A stretch of 64,000 nt of DNA from the NCBI GenBank assembly GCA_030424845.1, contig JAUHWC010000004.1, positions 1 through 64,000 of the forward strand, given 5' to 3'. Source of the DNA: Alphaproteobacteria bacterium (GTDB lineage Bacteria > Pseudomonadota > Alphaproteobacteria > Sphingomonadales > Sphingomonadaceae). The notes below the pieces were generated by a model. That model was given only the letters and a program-made list of their open reading frames with translations. It searched no databases and had not been told where the DNA came from. Made by a program: the position numbers and the translations under genes. Each line of letters starts with the position of its first letter. Position 1 is the stretch's first letter. Shown piece after piece: positions 8,714-17,522 of the stretch.

Positions 8714-10360
8714 TTATTGCTGGGAACCGGCGTTCGGCTCGAGCCAGACATATTTGTAATTGTGGTTGTCCAGCAGCTTGGGATGCCATCCCTGGACCTG
8801 CGGATCCTTCAGGAACACGCGGGTATACCAGTAGATCGGGATGATCGGCATTTCGGCGAGCAGGATTTCCTCGGTCTCGCGGAACAGCGCCATGCGCTCT
8901 TCCTCGCTATCGGCCATCCGGGCCTGTGCCACCAGCCGGTCATACCGGGCATTGCTCCAGCCCGTGTCGTTGTTGCCGTTCCCGGTGGTGAACATTTCCG
9001 TGAAGGTGGAGGGATAGACAAAGTCCCCAATCCACCCGGCGCGGGAAATGTCGTAATCGAGGTTGCTCTGGCTATCGAGGTAGACCTTCCATTCCTGGTT
9101 GTAGATGCCGACCTGGATACCGAGCTCGCGCTTCCACAGCGCCTGGATGGCTTCCGCGATCTTGCGATGCGCCTCGCTGGTGTTGATCATGAGCTCGACC
9201 TCGGGGAAACCCTCGCCGCCGGGATAGCCCGCCTCGGCCAGAAGGCGGCGCGCCTCATCCGGGTCATACTGCACGGTAGTGGAAGCGATGTAGCCGGGTA
9301 TGCCTTCCGGCACCAGGCCCGTGGCGGCTGCCTGCCCGCCCTTGGTCACGCGTTCGACGATCAGCTGCTTGTCCAGCGCCAGCGCCAGTGCACGGCGCAC
9401 CCGCACATCGGTAAAGGGTTCTCGCGTCACGTTGAGGCGGTAGAAATAGCTGCCCAGATAAGGCGAGATGGTCAGCCTGTCGGGCATGATCTCGCCGAAA
9501 TAGGGAATCTTGTCCGGGTTCACCGTGTTGGTCAGGTGCAACCGGTTGTTGCGGAACATCGTTTCTTCGGTGTTGGCGTTGTCGATCGGATAGAAGCGGA
9601 TGCCGTTGAGGCGGACCGTTTCCGCATCCCAGTATTCCGGATTGCGCTCAACCTCGATCAGCTGGTTGGTCACCCAGCTCTTCAGGCGGAAGGGTCCGTT
9701 GACGACATAGTTTTCCAGCGTCGACCAGCCGCTCTGGCGATCGGTCATGCCGCCATGTTCCTCCACCACCCGCGGATTCACGGGGAGATAGCTGGTGTGC
9801 TTGATCATCGAGAGGAAGTGCGGCGTGGAACCCTGCAGGGTGACCTGCAACGTCTTGTCGTCCAGCGCCTTTACGCCGACCTGTCCGAAATCCTCGATCT
9901 CTCCCATGTTGAACGCCTCGGCGTTCTCGATGACATAGAGCATGGGGGCGTATTCCGCGCCGAGCGCGGGACTGAGGATACGCTGCCAGCTATAGACGAA
10001 GTCGGATGCCAGCACCGGATCGCCGTTGCTCCACTTCGCATCGCGCAGGCGGAAGGTCCAGACGGAGAAATCCCCGTTATGCTCCCAGCTTTCAGCCATG
10101 CCCGGCTCGGGCTCGAGGTCGTTGGTGGGATGGCGGGCGATCAGCCCTTCAAGCAGGGCGCCGATGATCGCGCCTTCCGGAACACCTGTGACAAGGTGCG
10201 GGTCGAGCCCCTTTGGCTCGGTCCCGTTGCCCTTCAGCAGGATGCCTTCGCGGGCGGCCTTCTCCGTTTCGGGCACCCCGTCACCGCAGGAAGCCAGGGC
10301 CAGCCCCAGGAATGTCAAAAGCAGGAGGCGCCATGTCCGGCGCATGTGATCTAACAGCAT
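8714..10360 (-). CDS. oppA: Peptide ABC transporter substrate-binding lipoprotein (OppA-like)
   Basis: Periplasmic binding component, 548 residues, SBP family 5. The N-terminus has a short signal sequence ending in the lipobox LALASC, so the mature protein should be lipid-anchored. Conserved elements include RDAKWSNGDPVLASDFVYSW and the C-terminal YWYTRVF. Length matches OppA. It is the first gene of a five-gene operon running leftwards to 4744. Two in-frame ATGs (10360 and 10345) are possible starts; neither has a strong ribosome binding site. Given its location by the nitrile hydratase, amidase and 5-oxoprolinase genes, the system may help gather organic nitrogen. Confidence 0.9.
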   Translation of the reverse strand: MLLDHMRRTWRLLLLTFLGLALASCGDGVPETEKAAREGILLKGNGTEPKGLDPHLVTGVPEGAIIGALLEGLIARHPTNDLEPEPGMAESWEHNGDFSVWTFRLRDAKWSNGDPVLASDFVYSWQRILSPALGAEYAPMLYVIENAEAFNMGEIEDFGQVGVKALDDKTLQVTLQGSTPHFLSMIKHTSYLPVNPRVVEEHGGMTDRQSGWSTLENYVVNGPFRLKSWVTNQLIEVERNPEYWDAETVRLNGIRFYPIDNANTEETMFRNNRLHLTNTVNPDKIPYFGEIMPDRLTISPYLGSYFYRLNVTREPFTDVRVRRALALALDKQLIVERVTKGGQAAATGLVPEGIPGYIASTTVQYDPDEARRLLAEAGYPGGEGFPEVELMINTSEAHRKIAEAIQALWKRELGIQVGIYNQEWKVYLDSQSNLDYDISRAGWIGDFVYPSTFTEMFTTGNGNNDTGWSNARYDRLVAQARMADSEEERMALFRETEEILLAEMPIIPIYWYTRVFLKDPQVQGWHPKLLDNHNYKYVWLEPNAGSQQ

Positions 10361-10546
10361 GGCCTGACGCTATGGGCAATTGATCCGCTCTGCAACACTC
10401 TTGGTTGAAAATGTAACCTTCGTTCCGGAAGCGGGCAGATCCCGCGCTGGACGACATGATCTTGGCAAACGCGGACATCTATTGCAGGATCAAGCCCATA
10501 AGAGGAAAGCGGAGACGCCAGGTCTCCGAGCGAGGGGATGGTCATC

Positions 10547-13174
10547 ATGCACTTGCAGTCGAAACTGCTGCTTCTTCCAATGCTCCTGTCCGGTGCTGCC
10601 TTGCCCGGCATGGTTGTCGGCGCTTCCGCACAGGACAATCATGCTCATGCCGACATGGCGGCTGATGCGGCAGAGGTTCCGGCCGAGGCAAGGCAGGTGC
10701 GCTGGTCCGATCCGGCTGCCTGGCCTGATGGCAAGGTCCCTGCCGAAGGCGATGCGGTGCTGATCCCGCGCGACGCCGACGTGCTGCTGGATATCGATCC
10801 GCCGGCCCTGCGCAGCCTGACGATCGACGGCAAGCTGACCTTTTCCGACGAGATCGATATCGAGTTGGAGACCGACTGGATCTACCTGCGCCGCGGCGAA
10901 CTGCACATCGGCAGCGAGGAACAGCCGCACACGCGCAAGGCCACGATCACCCTGACCGACAAGGTGCCTGGCGAGGACATCAACACGATGGGTGACCGCG
11001 GCATCATGCTGATGGGCGGCACGCTCAGCATGCATGGCAATCGCGAGAACAGCTGGACCAAGCTGGCCCGCACGGCCGAGGCGGGCTCAGCAGAAATCGA
11101 AGTGCTCGATGCCAGCGGCTGGCGTGCAGGGGACGAGATCGTCCTTGCCTCCACCGACTTCAATCCGCGGCAGGCCGAGAAGCGGACTATTGCCGCCATC
11201 AACGGCAATGTCATCACGCTCGACAGGCCGCTCGACTACATGCATTTCGGCGAGATCACCTTCGGCGTCGACCAGCGCGGCGAAGTAGGCATGCTCACGC
11301 GCAATATCCTGGTCCAGTCTTCCGAGGATTCGCTGGAGAATTACTTCGGCGGCCACATCATGGCGATGCTCTCTCCCGATGTGCGGATTTCCGGTGTCGA
11401 GCTTTACCGCATGGGCCAGCACATGAACCTGGCGCGCTATCCGATGCACTGGCACCTGGTCGGCGAAGGACAGGGCCAGTATATCCGCAACTCCGCCATC
11501 CATGACACCTACAACCGCTGCGTGACGGTGCACGGCACCAACAATGTGCTGGTGGAAAACAACGTCACCTTCAACAATGTCGGCCACTGTTTCTTCTTGG
11601 AGGACGGGGTAGAAACGGGCAATGTCTTCGCCCGCAACCTGGGCATCCAGACCAAGTGCCATCCCACCCTGCCCTGCGATCCCACCAACCTTGGCCCGGG
11701 CCGGGGCCTGACCGGGATGGCGGGCCAGCGGGCGGAACATGTCCTGCTGCCTTCGGACAATACGGCGGCAACCTTCTGGATCACAAATCCGGACAATACC
11801 TATCGCGACAATGTGGCCGCAGGTTCGGACCAGATCGGCTTCTGGTTCGCCTTGCCGGTGCATCCCACCGGCGCCTTCGAAGGCACGCCCATCAGCGAGA
11901 GCACCTGGCCGCGCCGCACGCGCCTGCGCGAATTCAGCGGCAATACCGCCCATTCCAATTTCGACGGCCTGATGTTCGATCGCGGGCCCAACCCGGACGG
12001 CACTTTCAGCGTGGGCGGCAGCAACTACCACTTCCCCGTGGCTGACGGGGCAGACCCGAACGGCGAACCGCTGGTTTCGCATTTCGAGAGCTTCACCGGC
12101 TACAAGAACCGCAACGGCGCGGTCTGGGGGCGCGGCGAGCTGCACCTGTTCACCAACCTGCGCGTGGCAGACAACGCCATCGGCTTCACCCATGCCGCAT
12201 CGGCGGTGGGCCGTGCAGCCTACACCTCCAAGATCGTTGATTCGATTTTCGTGGGCGAGAGCGACAACATCGGCAACCCGACCACGCCGGAAGAGATCGC
12301 CTATGGCCGCAGCCTGCCCGGCGAAAGCGCGGATTTCCCGATCCGCGGCTATGAGTACTATGACATGCGCCACGATGTGGAAAACACGCATTTCGTGAAC
12401 TTCGTGCCCAACACGCTGCGCGATGCCGGGGCGATCTCCTACCTCATGTACACCAGTTTCGGCATGAGCACGGAAAACGCCATCGAAGGGGCCACTTTCG
12501 AAAACGCCAAGCCGGTTTCCTTCCCGCCCGTCGTGCGCCGCTGGGCTTCCGACTTCGGCCGGCAGAACGCCTGGCGCGGAGCGGCGATCCACGACAAGGA
12601 CGGTTCGGTCGGCGGCGTGCCGGGCGGCTTCATCGTGCTCGACAACGGCATCGCCTCTGACGAGGAGGCTTGCGAGATCAAGCCCGACTGGGGCGCAGCG
12701 GTTTGCAGGGGTGATTTCGGCCATTTCGGCCTGGGCGGCAACATGGGCTTCGGCAGCGCGCCGATCACCGATCCGATCATGCTCAGCCGCAACGGCAGGC
12801 GCTGGGAATACACCGGCCAGACGACAATCCGCAGCGGTGCGGAAGTGCGCGTGGAAACCAGCCGCGAGAGCCTCTCGCTATCCTTGCGGGAAATGGATGA
12901 TGGGTCATGGGTCCTGTTCGAGCTGCCCGGCTTCACCACCACTGCCGGTGGCGTGCAGCAGGACAGCCTTGAGGCCTTGCGTGAAGCCGGGGAAACCGGC
13001 TGGTTCCAGGGCGAGGATTCCCTGTGGGTCAAGCTGGTGGTCGACAATGGTGCAGGCGAAAGCGTGCAGATCGGCAGGCCCGGTTTCGGTGTCAGCACCG
13101 TCGGCACCGGTCCGGGCGGTGCCTTTGACGCCGGCGCAACGCTGGATGTGAGCAGGCAGGTCCGACCCGGCTGA
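10547..13174 (+). CDS. CEMIP/TMEM2-like secreted protein with G8 domain and beta-helix
   Basis: The intact member of the pair, about 875 residues. A signal peptide (about residues 1-30, ending GASAQ) is followed by a G8 domain (about 52-170: WSDPAAWPDGKVPAEGD, LTIDGKL, TLSMHG) and a right-handed beta-helix region. Residues about 297-355 (RYPMHWHLVG, NRCVTVHGTN, GHCFFLEDG) and the later NNTAATFWI-like block match, from memory, the signature of animal CEMIP and TMEM2, which act in hyaluronan breakdown. The C-terminal block (EMDDGSWVLF) is shared with the copy at 1-1394. ATG 10547 is preferred to ATG 10538 because the GAGGGG site abuts the latter. Enzymatic activity in this bacterium is inference only. 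Confidence 0.85.
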   Translation: MHLQSKLLLLPMLLSGAALPGMVVGASAQDNHAHADMAADAAEVPAEARQVRWSDPAAWPDGKVPAEGDAVLIPRDADVLLDIDPPALRSLTIDGKLTFSDEIDIELETDWIYLRRGELHIGSEEQPHTRKATITLTDKVPGEDINTMGDRGIMLMGGTLSMHGNRENSWTKLARTAEAGSAEIEVLDASGWRAGDEIVLASTDFNPRQAEKRTIAAINGNVITLDRPLDYMHFGEITFGVDQRGEVGMLTRNILVQSSEDSLENYFGGHIMAMLSPDVRISGVELYRMGQHMNLARYPMHWHLVGEGQGQYIRNSAIHDTYNRCVTVHGTNNVLVENNVTFNNVGHCFFLEDGVETGNVFARNLGIQTKCHPTLPCDPTNLGPGRGLTGMAGQRAEHVLLPSDNTAATFWITNPDNTYRDNVAAGSDQIGFWFALPVHPTGAFEGTPISESTWPRRTRLREFSGNTAHSNFDGLMFDRGPNPDGTFSVGGSNYHFPVADGADPNGEPLVSHFESFTGYKNRNGAVWGRGELHLFTNLRVADNAIGFTHAASAVGRAAYTSKIVDSIFVGESDNIGNPTTPEEIAYGRSLPGESADFPIRGYEYYDMRHDVENTHFVNFVPNTLRDAGAISYLMYTSFGMSTENAIEGATFENAKPVSFPPVVRRWASDFGRQNAWRGAAIHDKDGSVGGVPGGFIVLDNGIASDEEACEIKPDWGAAVCRGDFGHFGLGGNMGFGSAPITDPIMLSRNGRRWEYTGQTTIRSGAEVRVETSRESLSLSLREMDDGSWVLFELPGFTTTAGGVQQDSLEALREAGETGWFQGEDSLWVKLVVDNGAGESVQIGRPGFGVSTVGTGPGGAFDAGATLDVSRQVRPG

Positions 13175-13194
13175 TCGCCCGGGTTCGACGGACC
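13159..13194 (+). terminator. Hairpin across the stop of the CEMIP-like gene, possible terminator
   Basis: GGTCCG and ACCCGG at 13159-13170 pair with CCGGGT and CGGACC at 13079+100 to 13194, leaving a four-base bulge on the right arm. It spans the stop codon and lies between convergent genes. There is no T-run, so intrinsic termination would be weak. Confidence 0.3.
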
Positions 13195-13233
13195 GATGCT
13201 GCGCTCAACGGCGGGGCATCAGCCTGCTCGACA

Positions 13234-14460
13234 TCAGGCGAGACAATCGGAACCGGCAACAGGCAGGTCACCCATTGCCGCCTCGATCGATACGGCTGCA
13301 GCTCCTGCTGCCGCAGGCGGCACTGCCTCCTCGCGTGCAACCACCCGGATCCGGCCATCCCGGCCATACAGATCATCAAGGATCGTCACCGTCCCGTCTG
13401 CTTCGGCAACGGCGGTGAAATAGGTGACGTAGACCGGCATCGGATCGACAATCGACAGCGTTCGCGTCTCGCGCGATTCAAGGATGCGATCGACCTCCTC
13501 GCGCGAGGCGGCGCCTTCCAGCAGCGTGGTGGCAAAACCGATGGCATCACCCGTACGGATGCAGCCGTGGCTGAAGCTGCGCACCTCCTCGTCGAACAAC
13601 TGCCGGTTCGGCGTATCGTGCATGTAGACCGAATAGGGGTTGGGCATCACCAGCTTCATCTGGCCCAGCGCATTGTTCGGGCCCGGACGCTGGCGATAAC
13701 GGCCGTTCTGCACGACATAGCCGCGCGCCCGCGCCAGCGAGGGATTGTTGCGCACCAGCGCGCCCACGCTTTCGCGCACGATACTGGCGGGAATCTCCCA
13801 CCAGGGATTGAGGACGACCCCTTCGATCGTGGCCTGGAACACCGGTGTCGGCGTGCTCTGCTTGCCCACGATCACGCGCCAGGTGCCGACGTGGCTGCCC
13901 TGGCGCCACAGATCGGCCTCGAAGCGGGCGGCATTGACCAGGACATAGCTTTCCCCAAGCGAACGGGGCATCCAGCGCCAGCGTTCCATGTTCCGGGCAA
14001 TCGTGGCGGCGCGTTCGGGATCTTCCTCCTCGCCGTAGGCTGCCATGAGCGCGGAATATTGCGGGTGCGCCGGACGCATCAGCGCAAAAAGGGTATCCAG
14101 CGTGTCATCCGCTACTGCTGCGGCAAGCATGGCCTCCAGTGGCAGCTCGCGGTCGGAATCCTGGATATTCCAGCCGCCCCGCTCGCCCGATGCGGCATTG
14201 CCGAGCAGGTGCATGCGCGCCAGTCGCAAGGCCAGCGCGTTGGCGGCTGTATCGATGGCTTGGGGGTCGCCGGACGCGCGCGCGGCGACAAGCTCGGCAG
14301 TGGAAAGCCGGGGCAAGGCATCGATCGGCGCGACATTCACCCAGCGCTGGAGGGTCGACAGGTCGGCGGAAGACCATTCCTGCCCGTCCTGCGCAGAAAC
14401 CGGACTGGCGCAAATTGCCAGAAAAAACGAAATGATTACAGCAACCCGCATGTCGCGCAC
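13234..14460 (-). CDS. YcbB-like L,D-transpeptidase (YkuD domain)
   Basis: A 408-residue exported protein with a signal peptide (VAVIISFFLAICASPVSAQ) and a C-terminal YkuD catalytic domain. The catalytic motif is FSHGCIRTGDA, with HDTPNRQLF upstream, as in the LdtD/YcbB group that makes 3-3 crosslinks in peptidoglycan or ties proteins to it. The N-terminal part (Trp/Arg-rich RNMERWRWMPRSLGESYVLVN) is also typical of YcbB-type enzymes. The GTG at 14460 is five bases from an AGGA site; the ATG at 14451 is an alternative. It is divergent from a second transpeptidase-like gene with 71 bases between, which should hold both promoters. Confidence 0.87.
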   Translation of the reverse strand: MRDMRVAVIISFFLAICASPVSAQDGQEWSSADLSTLQRWVNVAPIDALPRLSTAELVAARASGDPQAIDTAANALALRLARMHLLGNAASGERGGWNIQDSDRELPLEAMLAAAVADDTLDTLFALMRPAHPQYSALMAAYGEEEDPERAATIARNMERWRWMPRSLGESYVLVNAARFEADLWRQGSHVGTWRVIVGKQSTPTPVFQATIEGVVLNPWWEIPASIVRESVGALVRNNPSLARARGYVVQNGRYRQRPGPNNALGQMKLVMPNPYSVYMHDTPNRQLFDEEVRSFSHGCIRTGDAIGFATTLLEGAASREEVDRILESRETRTLSIVDPMPVYVTYFTAVAEADGTVTILDDLYGRDGRIRVVAREEAVPPAAAGAAAVSIEAAMGDLPVAGSDCLA

Positions 14461-14531
14461 CCGTATCCTGTCTTGCCGAGGCCAGTCAAAACTCCCATTT
14501 TGTCATCAAAAGATACACGGGTACGCAAAAA

Positions 14532-15191
14532 ATGAAATTCACAAGGCGCAGCTTCATGGCCGCCTCGCTTGCTGCAGGTGGCACGGCAATTCTCAATCCG
14601 GCATCGCTTGCCGCACCCACGAACAGCACCCTGGTGCCGACACCTTTCGACAGTGCAGGCAACAAGGCGGCGACAAGGCCGGACGGGGTGGTGGGCCAGG
14701 CGCTGGCAGCGCTCGACAGCCATGCGGCCAGCATCACCGAGCGCGACCGTATCGGCATTGCCGACTACACGCTCCATTCACGCGAATTCCGCTTCCACAT
14801 CGCCGATGTCGAAGGCGGGGAGATCATCCGCTCCTATCTCGTTTCGCATGGCCGCGGCTCCGATCCGCAGAACAGCGGTTTTGCCCGCAGCTTCTCCAAT
14901 GTCCCCGGCTCCAACGCTTCTTCGCAAGGCAGCTTCGTCACCGGCGAAGCCTATGTCGGCAAGCATGGTCGCTCGCGCCGCCTGCACGGGCTGGAAGCGC
15001 AGAACGATCTTGCCTTCGATCGCGCCATCGTGATCCACGGTGCCGATTACGTCGATCACGGCATGGCATTGAACCAGGGCCGGGTCGGCCGCAGCCTGGG
15101 CTGCTTTGCCTTTGAGCGCAGTGAGATCAACGAGGTCCTGGAACTGCTCGGCCCCGGCCGTTTGCTATACGTGGCAGGCACGCCGGCCTGA
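14532..15191 (+). CDS. Murein L,D-transpeptidase catalytic domain family protein
   Basis: A 219-residue exported protein of the YkuD-like family with the motif GRSLGCFAFERSE, in which Cys is the expected nucleophile, and VIHGADYVDHG before it. The N-terminus TRRSFMAASLAAGG resembles a twin-arginine signal. The family is usually annotated as murein L,D-transpeptidase catalytic domain protein (PF13645 type). It faces away from the YcbB-like gene at 13234, so the cell may use the two together in wall crosslinking. The start ATG at 14532 is the only one that retains the signal sequence. Confidence 0.82.
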   Translation: MKFTRRSFMAASLAAGGTAILNPASLAAPTNSTLVPTPFDSAGNKAATRPDGVVGQALAALDSHAASITERDRIGIADYTLHSREFRFHIADVEGGEIIRSYLVSHGRGSDPQNSGFARSFSNVPGSNASSQGSFVTGEAYVGKHGRSRRLHGLEAQNDLAFDRAIVIHGADYVDHGMALNQGRVGRSLGCFAFERSEINEVLELLGPGRLLYVAGTPA

Positions 15192-15200
15192 TAGCCAGCC

Positions 15201-16658
15201 TTAGCTCGCCAACCCTGCGCCCAACTCCCGCGCAATCCCCGGGAGAAGGCGATGGACCTGGGCGGAGATGAAGAACACCCCCAGCGGATCACCGAAGGTG
15301 CCTGCGCTCAGCGGGCCGATAGCGCGTGCGCGAGGCATCACGTTGCCATCTGCGCCAAGGATGCGGTTTTCCATGTCGGTAACGATGCCCAGCCCGGTCG
15401 GATGCGGGGTGACCTTTCCCTTGCCCCGCAACGCGGCAAGCAGGCTGTCATCCCGCAACAGCCGCGCATTGTCGAAGCCGCTGCAATTGACCACCGCCCC
15501 GAACCTCTCGCGCGCCGTCTCGCCACCGGGAACCCGCAGATGCGCGACAAGCTCGTGCGCGCCCTGCACCTCGAGCCGTTCGATCATCCCCTTGCGGTAG
15601 GCCACCTGCCCTGCCTCCTCCAGCTGGCGGACGCGGGCTTCGGTCATCGGCGGCGTGCGGAAGCGATGGGCATCGTAGAAATGGCGCAGGTGGCGCAAGG
15701 CGCGCTGCTTCTCCACCAGCGCAAGCCGGGGCCATATCCGCGACAAGGGCATGGACAAGGCATCGAAGGCCGCCTGCCAACCCATCCCTTCTCCTTCAGT
15801 TTCAGCAGCATGGCGGCGCAAGCCCCTCAGGATCGACAGCGCGGTAAGCTGTTCGCGCGCAAGATATCCGGGCAATTCGCCTTGCAACAGGTCAAGCGGG
15901 ACCACCGGCGGTTCGGGCGGATCGGCCGCCGGGGCAAGAATCCGCGGCGCCTGTGCGTGGGGGCGAAGGCCGCGGCGCGAAATGGCAGTGATCCGACCCC
16001 GGTGGCCGCGCGCTGCCAGGCTAGCGATCACGTCCAGCGCGGTCAGCCCGGCGCCAACCACCAGCACATCCGCGTCAGGGTCGATGGCCGCAAGACCGGC
16101 GCGCAAGGGATCGAGGGCAATTGCCGGGTGGCCTTCCAGTTCGCCACTCGCCCATGCAGGGCGCCGCAAGGGGGGATTGCCGGGGGCCAGCAGCACCATC
16201 TCGGCCAGCAGTTCGCGCCCGCCCTCGAGCAAGACCTGCACCTGTTCATCTTCGCTGACCAGGTCGATGGCCCGGCCATGGACGTGCGCGATGGTAGAAC
16301 CGTTGGGCATTTCGGCATGAGCCTGCACAGTTTCGCGCAGGTAACGCCCGAAATCGCGCCGCCGGGCGAATATCTCGCCATTGGCAACCAGCCCGTCCGG
16401 ATCCCTCTCGTGCAAGCGCTCCTTCCAGCACCAATCGGTGAAATGGGCAGGGTCTGCGACATCGATCGAATGCGCGGCGGAAATCGCGTTGAGGCGAAAG
16501 GCCGGATCATCGGTGCTGTAGGCGAGGCCGGGGCCGATGGCAGGCGACGGTTCGATCACCGTGATCGCCAGCGGATCAGCAAGCTTGCGGACAAGCTGTA
16601 CGGCTGCGGATGCGCCGCTGAAACCGCCGCCGATGATGATGATCCGTCGTCTTGCCAT
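15201..16658 (-). CDS. FAD/NAD(P)-binding protein of the COG4529 type
   Basis: A 485-residue predicted flavoprotein. The N-terminus RRIIIIGGGFSGASAA is a dinucleotide-binding fold, and PADAVLVVGAGLTALD near residue 200 is a second one. GLAYSTDDPAFRLN is characteristic of the group with a fused FAD/NAD(P)-binding domain. Its substrate is unknown. It converges on the L,D-transpeptidase gene with nine bases between, and is followed upstream by two beta-hydroxyacid dehydrogenase genes on the same strand, so the three may form one unit. Confidence 0.75.
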   Translation of the reverse strand: MARRRIIIIGGGFSGASAAVQLVRKLADPLAITVIEPSPAIGPGLAYSTDDPAFRLNAISAAHSIDVADPAHFTDWCWKERLHERDPDGLVANGEIFARRRDFGRYLRETVQAHAEMPNGSTIAHVHGRAIDLVSEDEQVQVLLEGGRELLAEMVLLAPGNPPLRRPAWASGELEGHPAIALDPLRAGLAAIDPDADVLVVGAGLTALDVIASLAARGHRGRITAISRRGLRPHAQAPRILAPAADPPEPPVVPLDLLQGELPGYLAREQLTALSILRGLRRHAAETEGEGMGWQAAFDALSMPLSRIWPRLALVEKQRALRHLRHFYDAHRFRTPPMTEARVRQLEEAGQVAYRKGMIERLEVQGAHELVAHLRVPGGETARERFGAVVNCSGFDNARLLRDDSLLAALRGKGKVTPHPTGLGIVTDMENRILGADGNVMPRARAIGPLSAGTFGDPLGVFFISAQVHRLLPGIARELGAGLAS

Positions 16659-16693
16659 GCCCGTCTGCTGCCTGTGGTCCTGCGCCCGCAGCC

Positions 16694-17512
16694 TCAGGAT
16701 GCTGGGGGCAACAAGTCTGGCGGGACCAGGTCTTCAGGGTCCTCGGCAATCGCCCGGTAGAGCTCCGCCATGCCGGCAAAATGCGCGCTGCACCCGGCCA
16801 CATCGGCCCCGAGGTCGGCAAGGATTTCCATTTCCTGCACCCATCGCCCCGCCTTCCGGTCAAGCAGCGGAAACTGCCGTTCCGCCCATGCCACGAGCCC
16901 GGGATGGGAAAGGCGCAACTGCGCCAGCGCAGGTTCCAGCACATGTTCCGAGCGGGCATAGAGCAGCATCTGCGCCATCAGGCCGGTCACGCTCTTGGAG
17001 ACGCCGGCAAAGGTCATCTTCAAGGCAGAGGCGATGCCGAAGGGCGCATCGAGAACCGCAATGTCGAGGCCGTGATCGGCCAGCCGGGCTGCGGCCTGCG
17101 CCCCGTCTCCGGAAAGGTAGAACACCGGGTTCTGCTTGCCATCGAGCGATGGAGCAGGCCCCACGATCCCCGCATCCGCGCAGGCACGCCCGGCTCCTGC
17201 AACACGGTGGCAAAGCCTGCGGGCAAGGTCAGGCGCCACGGCATTGCATTCCACGAACAGGCTGCCTGCGCCCAGATGCGGCAGGATGACATCCACCACC
17301 GGTTCGGCGGCATCGGGCGGGACGATCGACAGCACCATGTCACAGGCCCCTACCTGCGCAGCAGACCCTTCGCCGAGGCCTGCCGCGGCAGCGCGCCGGC
17401 GGCTGGCATCGCTGCGCCCTTCCAGCAGCATCAGCACCTCGGCCCCGCGATGCTGCAGGAATGCCCCCACGCCGGCCCCCATCATCCCGCAGCCGATTAT
17501 CCCGATACGCAT
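16694..17512 (-). CDS. NAD(P)-dependent dehydrogenase with DUF1932 C-terminal domain
   Basis: A 272-residue protein starting MRIGIIGCGMMGAGVGAFL, a Rossmann fold of the 6-phosphogluconate/beta-hydroxyacid dehydrogenase superfamily. The C-terminal part (LKMTFAGVSKSVTGLMAQMLLYA) fits the DUF1932 domain, which replaces the usual catalytic C-terminus. The open frame extends further upstream to 17659 but that would overlap the next gene; the ATG at 17512 has GAGGAG five to six bases before it. Ten bases separate it from the glxR-like gene. Substrate unknown. Confidence 0.8.
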   Translation of the reverse strand: MRIGIIGCGMMGAGVGAFLQHRGAEVLMLLEGRSDASRRRAAAAGLGEGSAAQVGACDMVLSIVPPDAAEPVVDVILPHLGAGSLFVECNAVAPDLARRLCHRVAGAGRACADAGIVGPAPSLDGKQNPVFYLSGDGAQAAARLADHGLDIAVLDAPFGIASALKMTFAGVSKSVTGLMAQMLLYARSEHVLEPALAQLRLSHPGLVAWAERQFPLLDRKAGRWVQEMEILADLGADVAGCSAHFAGMAELYRAIAEDPEDLVPPDLLPPAS

Positions 17513-17522
17513 GTCCTGCTCC

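Noticed and set aside
8009-10354. A 781-residue open frame on the plus strand antisense to the Opp binding protein and permease
   Set aside because: It is a shadow of the GC-rich minus-strand genes: composition is His/Arg/Gly-rich with no recognisable domain, and oppA and oppB carry clear motifs on the other strand.
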